DNA from: Thermoflexales bacterium
Lineage (GTDB): Bacteria > Chloroflexota > Anaerolineae > Fen-1058
Direction: 5' to 3'
Length of the DNA: 14,473 nt
Assembly: GCA_016931085.1 (NCBI GenBank)
Contig: JAFGFO010000389.1
Coordinates: forward strand, 1-14,473
Each line of letters begins with the position of its first letter. Positions within the stretch are counted from its first letter, which is position 1. The translations under genes and the position numbers were made by a program. Shown here piece by piece: positions 6,902 through 13,546 of this stretch. The notes under the pieces are model-generated. The model saw only the letters and a program-made list of their open reading frames with translations. It did not search any database and was not told the origin of the DNA.

Positions 6902-7144
6902 GTGGACCGAGACGCACTTTCGCCCAGTGGAGGTAGAACGGCTTTTCAGATCGCCGCCCAGGCAAAGCAGCCAGCCGGCAGCCGCCTGGCTGCCATGGCT
7001 TCTTGGGAAGACATGGCAGCGTGGGCGGCCATGTCTTGGCAGCGTACTCCCAACTCATTTCCCGGTCCCGATAGTCCTGTCCCAAGCAATGGTAGAGCCG
7101 CTTTCCAAATCGCTGCTGGTGCCACTCAGAACAGCAACGCGTAA
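6902..7144 (+). CDS. Possible small orphan protein with two GR(T/A)AFQIAA repeats
   Basis: The 80-residue frame starts at GTG 6902, with AGGGAG (6890-6895) 6 nt upstream, and ends at TAA 7142-7144. I do not recognise the product. Residues 11-19 (GRTAFQIAA) and 64-72 (GRAAFQIAA) repeat. Across these nine codons five differ, four of them only at the third base (TTT/TTC, CAG/CAA, GCC/GCT twice) and one also at the first (ACG/GCC). That pattern supports coding in this frame. The core between them is Ala/Trp/Met-rich and is encoded by sequence that also folds into strong hairpins. There is no signal peptide or membrane helix. Against the call: the ORF is short, lies in a gene-poor gap and has no operon partner. 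It may be a decaying gene or a repeat element. Confidence 0.35.
   Translation: MDRDALSPSGGRTAFQIAAQAKQPAGSRLAAMASWEDMAAWAAMSWQRTPNSFPGPDSPVPSNGRAAFQIAAGATQNSNA
6977..7037. repeat. Chain of mutually exclusive hairpins
   Basis: Three strong stems share arms. Hairpin C pairs GGCAGCC (6977-6983) with GGCTGCC (6988-6994) around GCCT. Hairpin A pairs GCTGCCATG (6989-6997) with CATGGCAGC (7012-7020); inside, one G/A mismatch separates CTTC-TTGG-GAAG. Hairpin B pairs AAGACATGGC (7008-7017) with GCCATGTCTT (7028-7037). A uses bases needed by both B and C, so an RNA could form either A alone or C plus B. The geometry is visible; a regulatory role is not shown. Confidence 0.5.
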
Positions 7145-7187
7145 ACTGGAGGGGGGAGGGGGTAAGCAACTGTTGCGCTGTTACGAT

Positions 7188-8978
7188 CTAATTCTTCGTA
7201 TCAAGTGCCACCAGGCTGCTGCCAGCGACGTCGATCAGCAGTCGCCCATTGTCGAGCGCCAATACCCAGCCGTCACTGGCCAGCCCACTGCGCGTGCCGC
7301 CGGTGAAAATCCGCCTCAGCTCGGCCGTATCCATATCCAGCTCAAAAAGCTCGACCCGATCCTGGTACAGGCCGTCCTCTTGCAGTAGAACGTAGACGCG
7401 TTGGCCACTAGCCAGCAAGCGTGGGTTGCCGCGCATCACGTGAGCATACGAGCGCTGCCAGCGCAAGCTGCCATCGGCGTTGAGCGCGATCAGCCGCCGG
7501 TCAGTCTGGTCCACGTGCGCTACCAGCAGCCCCCCATCGGACAAGGCGATCATATCGCCTGGCTCAAGCATGGCCGGGGGCAGGAGGTGCACCAACTCGG
7601 GCGAGCGCGTGTCAGCCTCCAAGCGATACACGCCCTCTCGCCCATGAATCAAAATCTGCTCGCCGGCGACGAGTGGCCGGCCGCTGATTTGCATCGTCCA
7701 CGTCACAGGCTGGCTGCGATCGATAACCCATACAGGGGCTTTCTGGATAGGGCTGGTCAGGATCAACTGCTCGCCGGCCAGGCTCCAATCGAGCGACGTG
7801 GGCAGCGCGCCCAGCTTCCATATCAACTGGCCCTCGGGCGACACGCCGAACAACCGCCCATACGTATAGACCGCCACGCCGCCGCCCGGCAGCGGAATCA
7901 ATCCAGGTCTGCCGACGGTATCCAGATTGAGCTGCCACAGCGCAACCAGGGACGGCCCAGGTGAGCTGAAAGCTTCGAGCCGACCGAGCTGATCGCAGAT
8001 GTACAGGAGCGTCTGGTCGGCGTTGATGATCGCAGTGGACATCTGGCCGGCGGTGAAGGGCCTGGTCCAGCTCAACCGTCCGTCGGACAGCTTGATAGCG
8101 ACTATGCGCTCGCCATCCACTGCTACGAACGTATCGCCATTCAGCACTCCCACGCTTTGGGAGGGGGGGATGAAGGGCCATACCCACGCTACACCGGGTA
8201 AAGCGGCCATGCGATTGTTCCAGATGAACTGTGAGGGCGGCTTCCAGCCGGCCAGGCTGGGATCGACCGACCAATAGCCTGGCCCTGGCTTGGCCGGCAT
8301 ATGGGATCGAATCTCGAAATGCAGGTGCGGCGGGGTGGACGGCTTGCCAATCCGGCCGATTTGCTCGCCGCGCGTCACACACTGGCCAACACGCAGATCG
8401 ACGCTGGGCGGGTCGAGATGGCCATAGAAGGAGAGTATGCTGGTGCTATCGGAAAAAGTGTGGCGGATAATCACGGTTCCTATGTCAACCCCCCAGCCGT
8501 AGGGCTCGGCGTATGTGACCTGCCCGTGCCCGATGCTGTAGACTGGCTGTCCCAGACTCCCACCTCTTATTCCCCAATCCTCGCCAGCATGGTAGCCGTT
8601 GAAGCGTTCGCGATGTACTCCATAGTCGTCCCCGCCTCGTACATTGGGTGCGTCGGGGGGGCTGAGGGGGAAATCGAGCAGGTCTACCACGCCGCACGGC
8701 GCGCCCGGCCGAGCCACCACTGTGCTCAAGAGAGCCTGGCGCAGCTCGCCCGAGACGCTGACCGGCGGCGCGGTTGGCGTGGGAGTGGGCGTGGAAGTGG
8801 AGGTGGGCGTGGGGGTGAGGGTTGGCGTCGCACTTGGACTGGCTGTTGGCTGGGGCGTGGCCGACGGGAGAGGCGTGGCACCGGGCTGATCTGGCCCGAC
8901 GATCCGACTGCAAGCAGCCAGCAGCAGTAACAGGCCGGCCGCCCACAGCACCTCACTTGTGCGCTTGTTGAGTGGCAT
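7188..8978 (-). CDS. Lipoprotein: M23 (LytM-type) peptidase domain fused to a beta-propeller-like region
   Basis: This is a 596-aa exported protein. Residues 1-23 form a type II signal peptide with lipobox LAAC (C23). A Thr/Pro linker (about 33-72) leads to an M23 metallopeptidase domain (about 115-230), with HxxxD at H130/D134, YGH at H187 and HLH at H218/H220. This is the full set of zinc ligands and catalytic histidines of LytM-type glycyl or peptidoglycan endopeptidases. Residues about 255-596 contain repeated strands of the type VAVDGERIVAIKLSDGRLSW and LIALNADGSLRWQR, as in PQQ/WD-like propellers. The protein probably acts on the wall while tethered to the membrane. ATG 8978 is chosen because it starts the signal peptide and has GGGAAG just upstream; an extension to 9140 would run through a palindrome into the neighbouring SDR gene. 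Confidence 0.92.
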   Translation of the reverse strand: MPLNKRTSEVLWAAGLLLLLAACSRIVGPDQPGATPLPSATPQPTASPSATPTLTPTPTSTSTPTPTPTAPPVSVSGELRQALLSTVVARPGAPCGVVDLLDFPLSPPDAPNVRGGDDYGVHRERFNGYHAGEDWGIRGGSLGQPVYSIGHGQVTYAEPYGWGVDIGTVIIRHTFSDSTSILSFYGHLDPPSVDLRVGQCVTRGEQIGRIGKPSTPPHLHFEIRSHMPAKPGPGYWSVDPSLAGWKPPSQFIWNNRMAALPGVAWVWPFIPPSQSVGVLNGDTFVAVDGERIVAIKLSDGRLSWTRPFTAGQMSTAIINADQTLLYICDQLGRLEAFSSPGPSLVALWQLNLDTVGRPGLIPLPGGGVAVYTYGRLFGVSPEGQLIWKLGALPTSLDWSLAGEQLILTSPIQKAPVWVIDRSQPVTWTMQISGRPLVAGEQILIHGREGVYRLEADTRSPELVHLLPPAMLEPGDMIALSDGGLLVAHVDQTDRRLIALNADGSLRWQRSYAHVMRGNPRLLASGQRVYVLLQEDGLYQDRVELFELDMDTAELRRIFTGGTRSGLASDGWVLALDNGRLLIDVAGSSLVALDTKN

Positions 8979-8989
8979 GTGCGCTTCCC

Positions 8990-9022
8990 AGACTTCCGAA
9001 GTCTTCAAGACTTCGGAAGTCT
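8990..9022. repeat. 33-bp near-perfect palindrome between SDR and M23 genes
   Basis: AGACTTCCGAAGTCTT (8990-9005) and AAGACTTCGGAAGTCT (9007-9022) are perfect 16-bp inverted arms around one C. Each arm holds its own almost perfect dyad (ACTTCCGAAGT, broken only at the centre). It fills most of the 56-nt gap between the SDR stop and the lipoprotein start and would end or protect the SDR transcript. It also directly abuts the lipoprotein ribosome-binding site. It is probably a dispersed intergenic repeat; copies elsewhere could not be checked. Confidence 0.75.
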
Positions 9023-9034
9023 TCCCTGATCCAA

Positions 9035-9970
9035 CTACACCCCCACGATGATGCGGCGCAGGAACTCGCGCCGCAGGGAGCGGTTCCGCAGATAGCCTAT
9101 CCCATCCACAAAGCGCACCGGCCTGAAGCCAAACTGCCATTGGATCGTGTTCAAGTCAGTTGTTGCGTTCACGCTCAGCCGGTCGATAGCGGTCTGCGTC
9201 AGCAGGGGACGGATCATGACGCGCTGCATGACCTTGGCCAGCCAGGTTGCCACCGGCAGGCGCAGATACACCTTGCGCCGGCGCACGTTCAGCACCGAGG
9301 CCATGATATCGATGATCTGGTCCAAAGTAAAGTATTCTGGGCCTCCTACCGACAGCGTTTTGTTGCTGCAAGATGGATTGTCCAGGCATTGTTCGATGCA
9401 CTTGACGATGTCCTCAACCCACAAAGGCTGGAAGCGAGCCTGGCCATCGCCCGCTACCGGGAAAAACAACGGCACGCTTTTGAGCACCATGCCGATATTG
9501 GTGGTCCATTCGTCATGCTCGCCGTACAACATGGACGAGCGCAGGATGGTAAAGTCCAGCCTACTGGTGCGGATGGCGTCTTCGGCTAGCCCCTTACTGC
9601 GCCAAAAAGCATACGCGCTGTTGGGGTCCGCTCCCGTGTGGCTCAGGTAGATCAAGTGTTTCACGCCAGCCTCGCGAGCGGCCTCGATCACGTTGAGCGT
9701 GCCCTGGTAATTGACCGACTCGAAGGTGTGCTGGCTATCCTCGACGTACAACGCGGCCAGGTGGATGATGGTTTCCACATCTTGCATGGCCGCGCGCAGG
9801 TAGGGGGGATCATCCACGTCACCCACTACGACGTGCACGCTGGCGCCCGGCGGGAAGCGGCGCTCCTTGGGCGCCCCGCGCACCAGGCAGCACACCTGGT
9901 GGCCCGCCGCCGTCAGCCAGGCAGTCACGCGCTGCCCCACAAAGCCAGTTGAGCCAGTTATGAGAATCAT
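9035..9970 (-). CDS. NAD(P)-binding atypical SDR / NmrA-NDUFA9-like epimerase
   Basis: The 311-aa protein opens with a Rossmann fold, MILITGSTGFVG (G6, G9, G12), the extended-type GxxGxxG dinucleotide site. VVGDVDD (about 51-57) and IIHLAA (about 69-74) follow the family pattern. YLSHTGAD occupies the usual active-site Ser region, and the canonical YxxxK is replaced by AFWRSKGLAE. This fits atypical SDRs (NmrA/NDUFA9-like or DUF2867-type) more than classical sugar epimerases. A substrate cannot be named; quinone, flavonoid or complex-I-linked roles are known in relatives. ATG 9970 is chosen because AAGAGG lies 9 nt upstream, across a run of eight C on the coding strand. An in-frame ATG at 9997 would swallow that site. 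Confidence 0.88.
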   Translation of the reverse strand: MILITGSTGFVGQRVTAWLTAAGHQVCCLVRGAPKERRFPPGASVHVVVGDVDDPPYLRAAMQDVETIIHLAALYVEDSQHTFESVNYQGTLNVIEAAREAGVKHLIYLSHTGADPNSAYAFWRSKGLAEDAIRTSRLDFTILRSSMLYGEHDEWTTNIGMVLKSVPLFFPVAGDGQARFQPLWVEDIVKCIEQCLDNPSCSNKTLSVGGPEYFTLDQIIDIMASVLNVRRRKVYLRLPVATWLAKVMQRVMIRPLLTQTAIDRLSVNATTDLNTIQWQFGFRPVRFVDGIGYLRNRSLRREFLRRIIVGV

Positions 9971-9994
9971 GGGGGGGGACCTCTTACCGCGAAG

Positions 9995-10050
9995 CATTAC
10001 GTTTTACGCATCACGTTTTACGTGTTGCGTATCACGTTTTTGCGTATCAC
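9995..10050. repeat. Degenerate tandem repeat, unit about CATCACGTTTTACG
   Basis: Units on the plus strand are CATTACGTTTTACG (9995-10008), CATCACGTTTTACG (10009-10022), a short TGTTGCG, TATCACGTTTTTGCG (10030-10044) and TATCAC. It spans the gap between the aldolase and SDR genes and runs 33 bases into the aldolase coding end. Such low-copy ACGTTTTACG strings resemble dispersed intergenic repeats of this phylum (from recall). Confidence 0.7.
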
Positions 10051-11094
10051 CTCTCTCAGCGTGTCTACCGCGACCTCTACATCCTCGCCGTCTACCCAGT
10101 AGTGCAGTACGGCGCGAAAGCGATGCACATTCAGTGCCATCAGCTTGACGCCGCGCTCTGCCAGCCGGCTGAGCAGTTGCTCGTCGCTCAGCCCCGTTTC
10201 GGGCGCAAGGCGAAAGTAAACCATGTTAGTGTGAACCGGCTCCACCGTCAAGCCGGCGATAGCAGCCAAGCCCTCGGCCAAGCGCCTGGCATTGGCGTGG
10301 TCCTGCCCCAGGCGTGGCACGCCCTGCTCCAAAGCGATCAACCCGGCGGCGGCCAACACGCCGGCCTGGCGCATGCCGCCGCCGATGAGTTTGCGATGGC
10401 GCCTGGCCTGGCGGATAAAATCGCGGCTGCCACATACGACCGCGCCCACCGGCGCGCACAGGCCCTTGGAGAGACAGAATGTGATCGAGTCGGCCGGCTC
10501 TGCCAGCTCGCGAGCCGGCACCCCCAACGAGGCCGCCGCGTTAAAGATGCGCGCGCCGTCAATGTGCAGCCCCAGTCCATGCGTGTGGGCCAGGTCACTG
10601 ACCGCCCTGGTGTACGCCACACTCAAGACTGAGCCGGCACAGCGGTTATGGGTGTTTTCCAGGCAGATCAAGCGCGTGCAGGGGAAATGCACGTTCTTGT
10701 CGTCTCGGATCGCGGCCTCGACCTCTTCCAGCCGCAGTGTCCCATCAGCCTGGTTCTTGACTGTGTGGGGATGGATGCCGCCCACGGCGGCCGAGCCGCC
10801 AGCCTCGTATACGAACGAGTGGGCCTGGTCGCCCAGGATGACTTCGTCGCCGCGCCCGCAGTGCGTCAGCAGCGCGACCAGGTTGCCCATCGTCCCGCTG
10901 GCGACGAACAGCCCAGCCTCCTGCCCCATCAATTCGGCCGACACGCTTTCCAGGCGATTGACGCTCGGATCCTCGCCGTATACGTCGTCGCCCACCTCGG
11001 CGCGGGCCATTGCCTCGCGCATGCCGGGCATAGGCTGTGTCACTGTGTCGCTGCGCAAGTCGATGACGCGCTGTCCGTTGACGATGAATGCCAT
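10018..11094 (-). CDS. ltaE: Low-specificity L-threonine aldolase
   Basis: This 358-aa PLP enzyme of the beta-eliminating lyase fold cleaves L-threonine or L-allo-threonine to glycine and acetaldehyde. Visible residues are [11 protein letters not shown] (11-21), [13 protein letters not shown] (34-46), the GTMGN phosphate loop (67-71), H92 that stacks on PLP, D179 and R182 in [10 protein letters not shown], and the Schiff-base lysine K210 in [11 protein letters not shown]. It should be a cytoplasmic tetramer. The family core ends around DTLREVI; the final residues (RKNVIRNT) are encoded by the tandem repeat at 9995-10050. ATG 11094 has GGGAG about 8 nt upstream. The SDR gene follows 47 nt downstream, but no shared pathway is clear. 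Confidence 0.95.
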   Translation of the reverse strand: MAFIVNGQRVIDLRSDTVTQPMPGMREAMARAEVGDDVYGEDPSVNRLESVSAELMGQEAGLFVASGTMGNLVALLTHCGRGDEVILGDQAHSFVYEAGGSAAVGGIHPHTVKNQADGTLRLEEVEAAIRDDKNVHFPCTRLICLENTHNRCAGSVLSVAYTRAVSDLAHTHGLGLHIDGARIFNAAASLGVPARELAEPADSITFCLSKGLCAPVGAVVCGSRDFIRQARRHRKLIGGGMRQAGVLAAAGLIALEQGVPRLGQDHANARRLAEGLAAIAGLTVEPVHTNMVYFRLAPETGLSDEQLLSRLAERGVKLMALNVHRFRAVLHYWVDGEDVEVAVDTLREVIRKNVIRNT

Positions 11095-11119
11095 ACTTCC
11101 TACTCCCTACTCCCTCTGC

Positions 11120-11227
11120 CTAGCAGGCTGTCGGAGAGACGATTTTGTAGGGCGGCTTTCCATAGCCGCCAGGCTTGCGGCAGGTATGGAAACCTGCCCT
11201 ACGGAGCTCTCTCCGACAAGCTCCTAG
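11120..11227. mobile_element. MITE-like palindromic element (about 108 bp)
   Basis: Terminal inverted repeats of 20 bp (11120-11139 and 11208-11227) match at 17 positions, including a perfect GTCGGAGAGA/TCTCTCCGAC. Inside, GTAGGGCGGCTTTCCATA (11147-11164) pairs with 11185-11202 at 16 of 18 positions, around a small GCCGC/GCGGC hairpin. The element has no coding capacity and would fold into one long hairpin, as non-autonomous MITE or REP-type repeats do. It fills the aldolase-nitrilase gap, and its right end overlaps the nitrilase TAG stop (11224-11226). No transposase gene is in the window. Confidence 0.7.
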
Positions 11228-12036
11228 TAATTCTTGACAATCGCCCGGTAGGCCGGGGGTTGGCGGCATTGCAAGATTTGGAACTCTTCGCGCGCCTTGC
11301 GCACCTCTTCCAGATCAAAGCGCGCCACGGCATAGCCCTCGATGGCTTCGTCCATCGCCGCATAGACCTGGCCGCGCGGCCCGATGATCTGGCTCTCGCC
11401 AAAGAACGAGTAGGAGGCGTCGGTGCCGATACGATTGGCGCCTGCCACGAAGCATGTGTTTTCATAAGCGCGCGCCATCAGATAGGTGCGCCATTCTTCG
11501 TTATAGGGCTGTTCCCAGTTGGCCAGCACTACCAGCAGTTCGGCGCCTTCCAACGCGTATGTGCGAGCTACCTCCGGAAAGGCCAGGTCCCAGCCGACGA
11601 TCAGGCCGATGTTGCCAAAATCCGTTTCCCAGATCGGCAGCTTGAACCCGGGGCGAAAGGCCAACCGTTCTTCGCCTTTCAAGTGCGCCTTGCGATAGTC
11701 GCCGATCACGTCGCCATCCGGCCCAATCAGCACGGCCGAATCGTACAGCACGCTTTCGACTTTTTCTTTAGACGGCATGCCGAAGGCCACGTGCACGCCA
11801 TACTCGCTGGCGCGTTGAGCGATCAGATTCACCGTGGGACCGGGCACCCGCTGGGCCAGGTCGGTGAAGCGCACCCCACACTCGTAGCCGGTGGTGCACA
11901 ACTCGGGAAAAACGATCAAGTCAGTCTTTTGGGCCGTGGCGACTTGGGCGATCCATTCCGAGATTTTGACCAGGTTGTCTTCCATCTGGTTGAGCATAGG
12001 TTCCATCTGAACCACGGCGACGGTTACTTCACGCAT
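11224..12036 (-). CDS. Nitrilase-superfamily protein lacking the catalytic cysteine
   Basis: The 270-aa single-domain carbon-nitrogen hydrolase fold is of typical length. The catalytic Glu is present (E45 in [12 protein letters not shown]), as is the Lys (K116 in YRKAHL). The nucleophile motif, normally (G)xxxCxDxxFPE, reads [13 protein letters not shown], so position 148 is Gly (GGC) instead of Cys. C47 lies beside the Glu, and no cysteine sits near residue 148. The family hydrolyses amides, nitriles or carbamoyl groups by a covalent thioester on this Cys, so this copy should be inactive, or be a binding or regulatory protein, unless the base is a sequencing error (TGC to GGC is one change). 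ATG 12036 has a perfect AGGAGG 5 nt upstream, and the frame is uninterrupted. Confidence 0.9.
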   Translation of the reverse strand: MREVTVAVVQMEPMLNQMEDNLVKISEWIAQVATAQKTDLIVFPELCTTGYECGVRFTDLAQRVPGPTVNLIAQRASEYGVHVAFGMPSKEKVESVLYDSAVLIGPDGDVIGDYRKAHLKGEERLAFRPGFKLPIWETDFGNIGLIVGWDLAFPEVARTYALEGAELLVVLANWEQPYNEEWRTYLMARAYENTCFVAGANRIGTDASYSFFGESQIIGPRGQVYAAMDEAIEGYAVARFDLEEVRKAREEFQILQCRQPPAYRAIVKNY

Positions 12037-12120
12037 GATTGCCTCCTAGAGTTGAATTGTGAGCTTCGACGCAGTTTCTACAAGGACACACGAGCTGCGC
12101 TCTCCACCAGGGATGAAAAA

Positions 12121-12149
12121 CCCTTTGTGTTCCTTCGTGTCCTTTGTGG
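12121..12149. repeat. CCTTTGTG/CCTTCGTG tandem repeat (KDTKEHKG-type)
   Basis: Three near-identical units (CCCTTTGTGT, TCCTTCGTGT, CCTTTGTGGT) lie in the gap between the zinc-ribbon and nitrilase genes. On the minus strand this sequence translates to TTKDTKEHKG, a peptide well known from spurious ORFs built on this dispersed bacterial repeat. The remainder of this gap (12050-12278) shows only small dyads, including GGCTAT-TCCG-ATAGCC at 12259-12274 just past the zinc-ribbon stop. Confidence 0.6.
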
Positions 12150-12278
12150 TTACGTTCGTAGTTTTACCACGATGTGCCCTTTTATGCAAGTCACTCGGCC
12201 ATTCGCAGTACCTGGTCGATTTCGATACATTGTATGCACACAAAGCACCCATTTCAGCAGGCTATTCCGATAGCCCAG

Positions 12279-13523
12279 TCACTCAAACACCGCCCCACAC
12301 TGGGGGCACTGCTTGGCGTCGGCCGGCACGCTGGCCCCGCAGCCAGTGCAGGCGATCACGAACACGGCCCCACATTGAGGACAGACAGGGGCCGCTTCGG
12401 GCACGGCGGCGCTGCAGTTGGGACACAGGGCCTGGCCGCAGCCCTGGCACTCGGCAGCGCCGGCCGGCTGGCGCTTGCCACAGCGCGGGCAGATAGTGGC
12501 TACCGTCTGCCCGCAGCGGGCGCAGACGGTTTCGTCCTCGAACACACGCGCGGCGCAGTGCGGGCAAACCAATTGTTGGCACTTGGGGCATGCCCCAAGT
12601 GAAGCCTCAAAGTGCGTGCCACATTCGGGACACGTGATCCGCTTAGGCGTGCGAGCAGACGCGGCTTCTTGGGCTAACAAGTCTGGCAATTCGCTGAGCG
12701 GTGCGGGGGCCGCCACGCGCTTTTCGGCCGGCAGCCCCTGGTGGCAAGCCGGACATTCGACTGGATCGGCATAGATCGCCTCGTTGCACGCGGGGCAACG
12801 TCGCGCAAAAAGCCGCTCGCAATTGGGGCAACACTCTACGCCGGCTAGCAAATCCTGGCCACAGTCAGGACAGGCGAACTGCAGGGCCAGGCCGCACCGG
12901 GTGCAGCTCAGCGCGCTCCCCTCGCAGGCCTGCCCGCAGCGCGGGCAGATGATCGCGCCGCAGGCGGTACACACCCCGTCTTCGGGATAGTACGGCTGCC
13001 CGCATTGAGGGCAAGCCTGCGCCCCGGCCGGCGCCTCGGCTGGCGCCATCTCACCGAACTCGATCCCGAACTCGGTCCCGCACTCTGCACAGCTTGTCGC
13101 GCCCGGCTTGACTTCAGCTTCACAGTTGGGGCAAATCAGCGTAAAGCTCTCTCCACACTGTGGGCACTTGAGCGCGTCATCGGCCAACGCGTGACCGCAG
13201 TTGGGGCAGTGATCGCGCCCACAGGCCGGGCACGTCATGTCTTCCAGCTCGATCGTTTCGGAGCAATAGGGACATGTGATCTGCTCAATCAAAACCGCAC
13301 CGCAGGCCGGGCACACCAGCTCATCGGGGCCAAGCTCGGCCTCACAGGCGGGGCAAAGCAGATCCCATGTTTCTCCACAGCGCGGGCAGGCGGCATCTGC
13401 GGGCGCCACCGGCGCGCCGCAGGCCGGGCATAACAGTTGCCCGCAGTGTGGACATTCGCACTCCTCGGCCTCGATAGGTTGCTGACAAGTAGGACAGTGG
13501 GTTGGGAACGCCTCATTAGACAT
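12279..13523 (-). CDS. Poly-zinc-ribbon protein, 15 ribbons (30 CxxC knuckles)
   Basis: The 414-aa protein is almost wholly composed of CxxC-x(about 10-17)-CxxC zinc ribbons of the double-zinc-ribbon (DZR) type. I count 30 knuckles in three blocks: six ribbons (residues 10-148), four (171-260) and five (298-409). They are separated by a short acidic/Ala-Pro linker and a 37-residue helical-looking linker (LSELPDLLAQEAASA). There is no signal peptide, membrane helix or enzymatic domain, so it is cytoplasmic and could bind about 15 zinc ions. Such ribbons usually bind protein or nucleic acid; a scaffold or zinc-buffer role is only a guess. The gene starts 23 nt after relA/spoT, with AGGAG (about 9 nt before ATG 13523) inside the gap, so the two are probably cotranscribed. 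DNA of the ribbons is locally repetitive, consistent with growth by duplication. Confidence 0.9.
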   Translation of the reverse strand: MSNEAFPTHCPTCQQPIEAEECECPHCGQLLCPACGAPVAPADAACPRCGETWDLLCPACEAELGPDELVCPACGAVLIEQITCPYCSETIELEDMTCPACGRDHCPNCGHALADDALKCPQCGESFTLICPNCEAEVKPGATSCAECGTEFGIEFGEMAPAEAPAGAQACPQCGQPYYPEDGVCTACGAIICPRCGQACEGSALSCTRCGLALQFACPDCGQDLLAGVECCPNCERLFARRCPACNEAIYADPVECPACHQGLPAEKRVAAPAPLSELPDLLAQEAASARTPKRITCPECGTHFEASLGACPKCQQLVCPHCAARVFEDETVCARCGQTVATICPRCGKRQPAGAAECQGCGQALCPNCSAAVPEAAPVCPQCGAVFVIACTGCGASVPADAKQCPQCGAVFE

Positions 13524-13546
13524 TAGCTTGTTCTCCTTTAGGGTGT

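Larger units (their letters stand above)
6560..7187. other. Convergent intergenic zone with no confident gene
   Basis: This is 628 bases between the ends of secF (plus) and the M23 lipoprotein gene (minus). It holds the 11-bp terminator hairpin (6593-6623), a broken minus-strand C-terminal coding fragment (6623-6715), about 185 bases in which I see no gene (6716-6901), and a possible small ORF with a strongly folded core (6902-7144). G/A-rich sequence follows, with a short palindrome GCAACTGTTGC. I recognise no tRNA or known RNA family. The zone reads as a site of gene decay or insertion. Confidence 0.6.

Noticed and set aside
6861..7169. 102-codon minus-strand ORF opposite the small repeat ORF
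   Set aside because: Its repeat copies differ at amino-acid-changing positions in this frame, so the plus-strand frame at 6902 fits coding better.
8740..8890. GTGGGC-type simple repeat as a regulatory tandem repeat
   Set aside because: It encodes the Thr/Pro linker of the lipoprotein and is explained by that low-complexity protein sequence.
12046..12252. 68-codon minus-strand ORF containing TTKDTKEHKG
   Set aside because: The peptide comes from a dispersed DNA repeat and is a known type of spurious annotation. There is no ribosome-binding site.
10648..12273. 541-codon open frame on the plus strand
   Set aside because: It lies opposite the well-supported aldolase and nitrilase-like genes and crosses the MITE-like element and intergenic repeats. 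No family pattern is seen.
12283..13516. Repeated Cys-rich DNA in the zinc-ribbon gene as a CRISPR-like or tandem repeat array
   Set aside because: Similar stretches recur at codon-phased, uneven distances and vary at silent positions; they are coding repeats.
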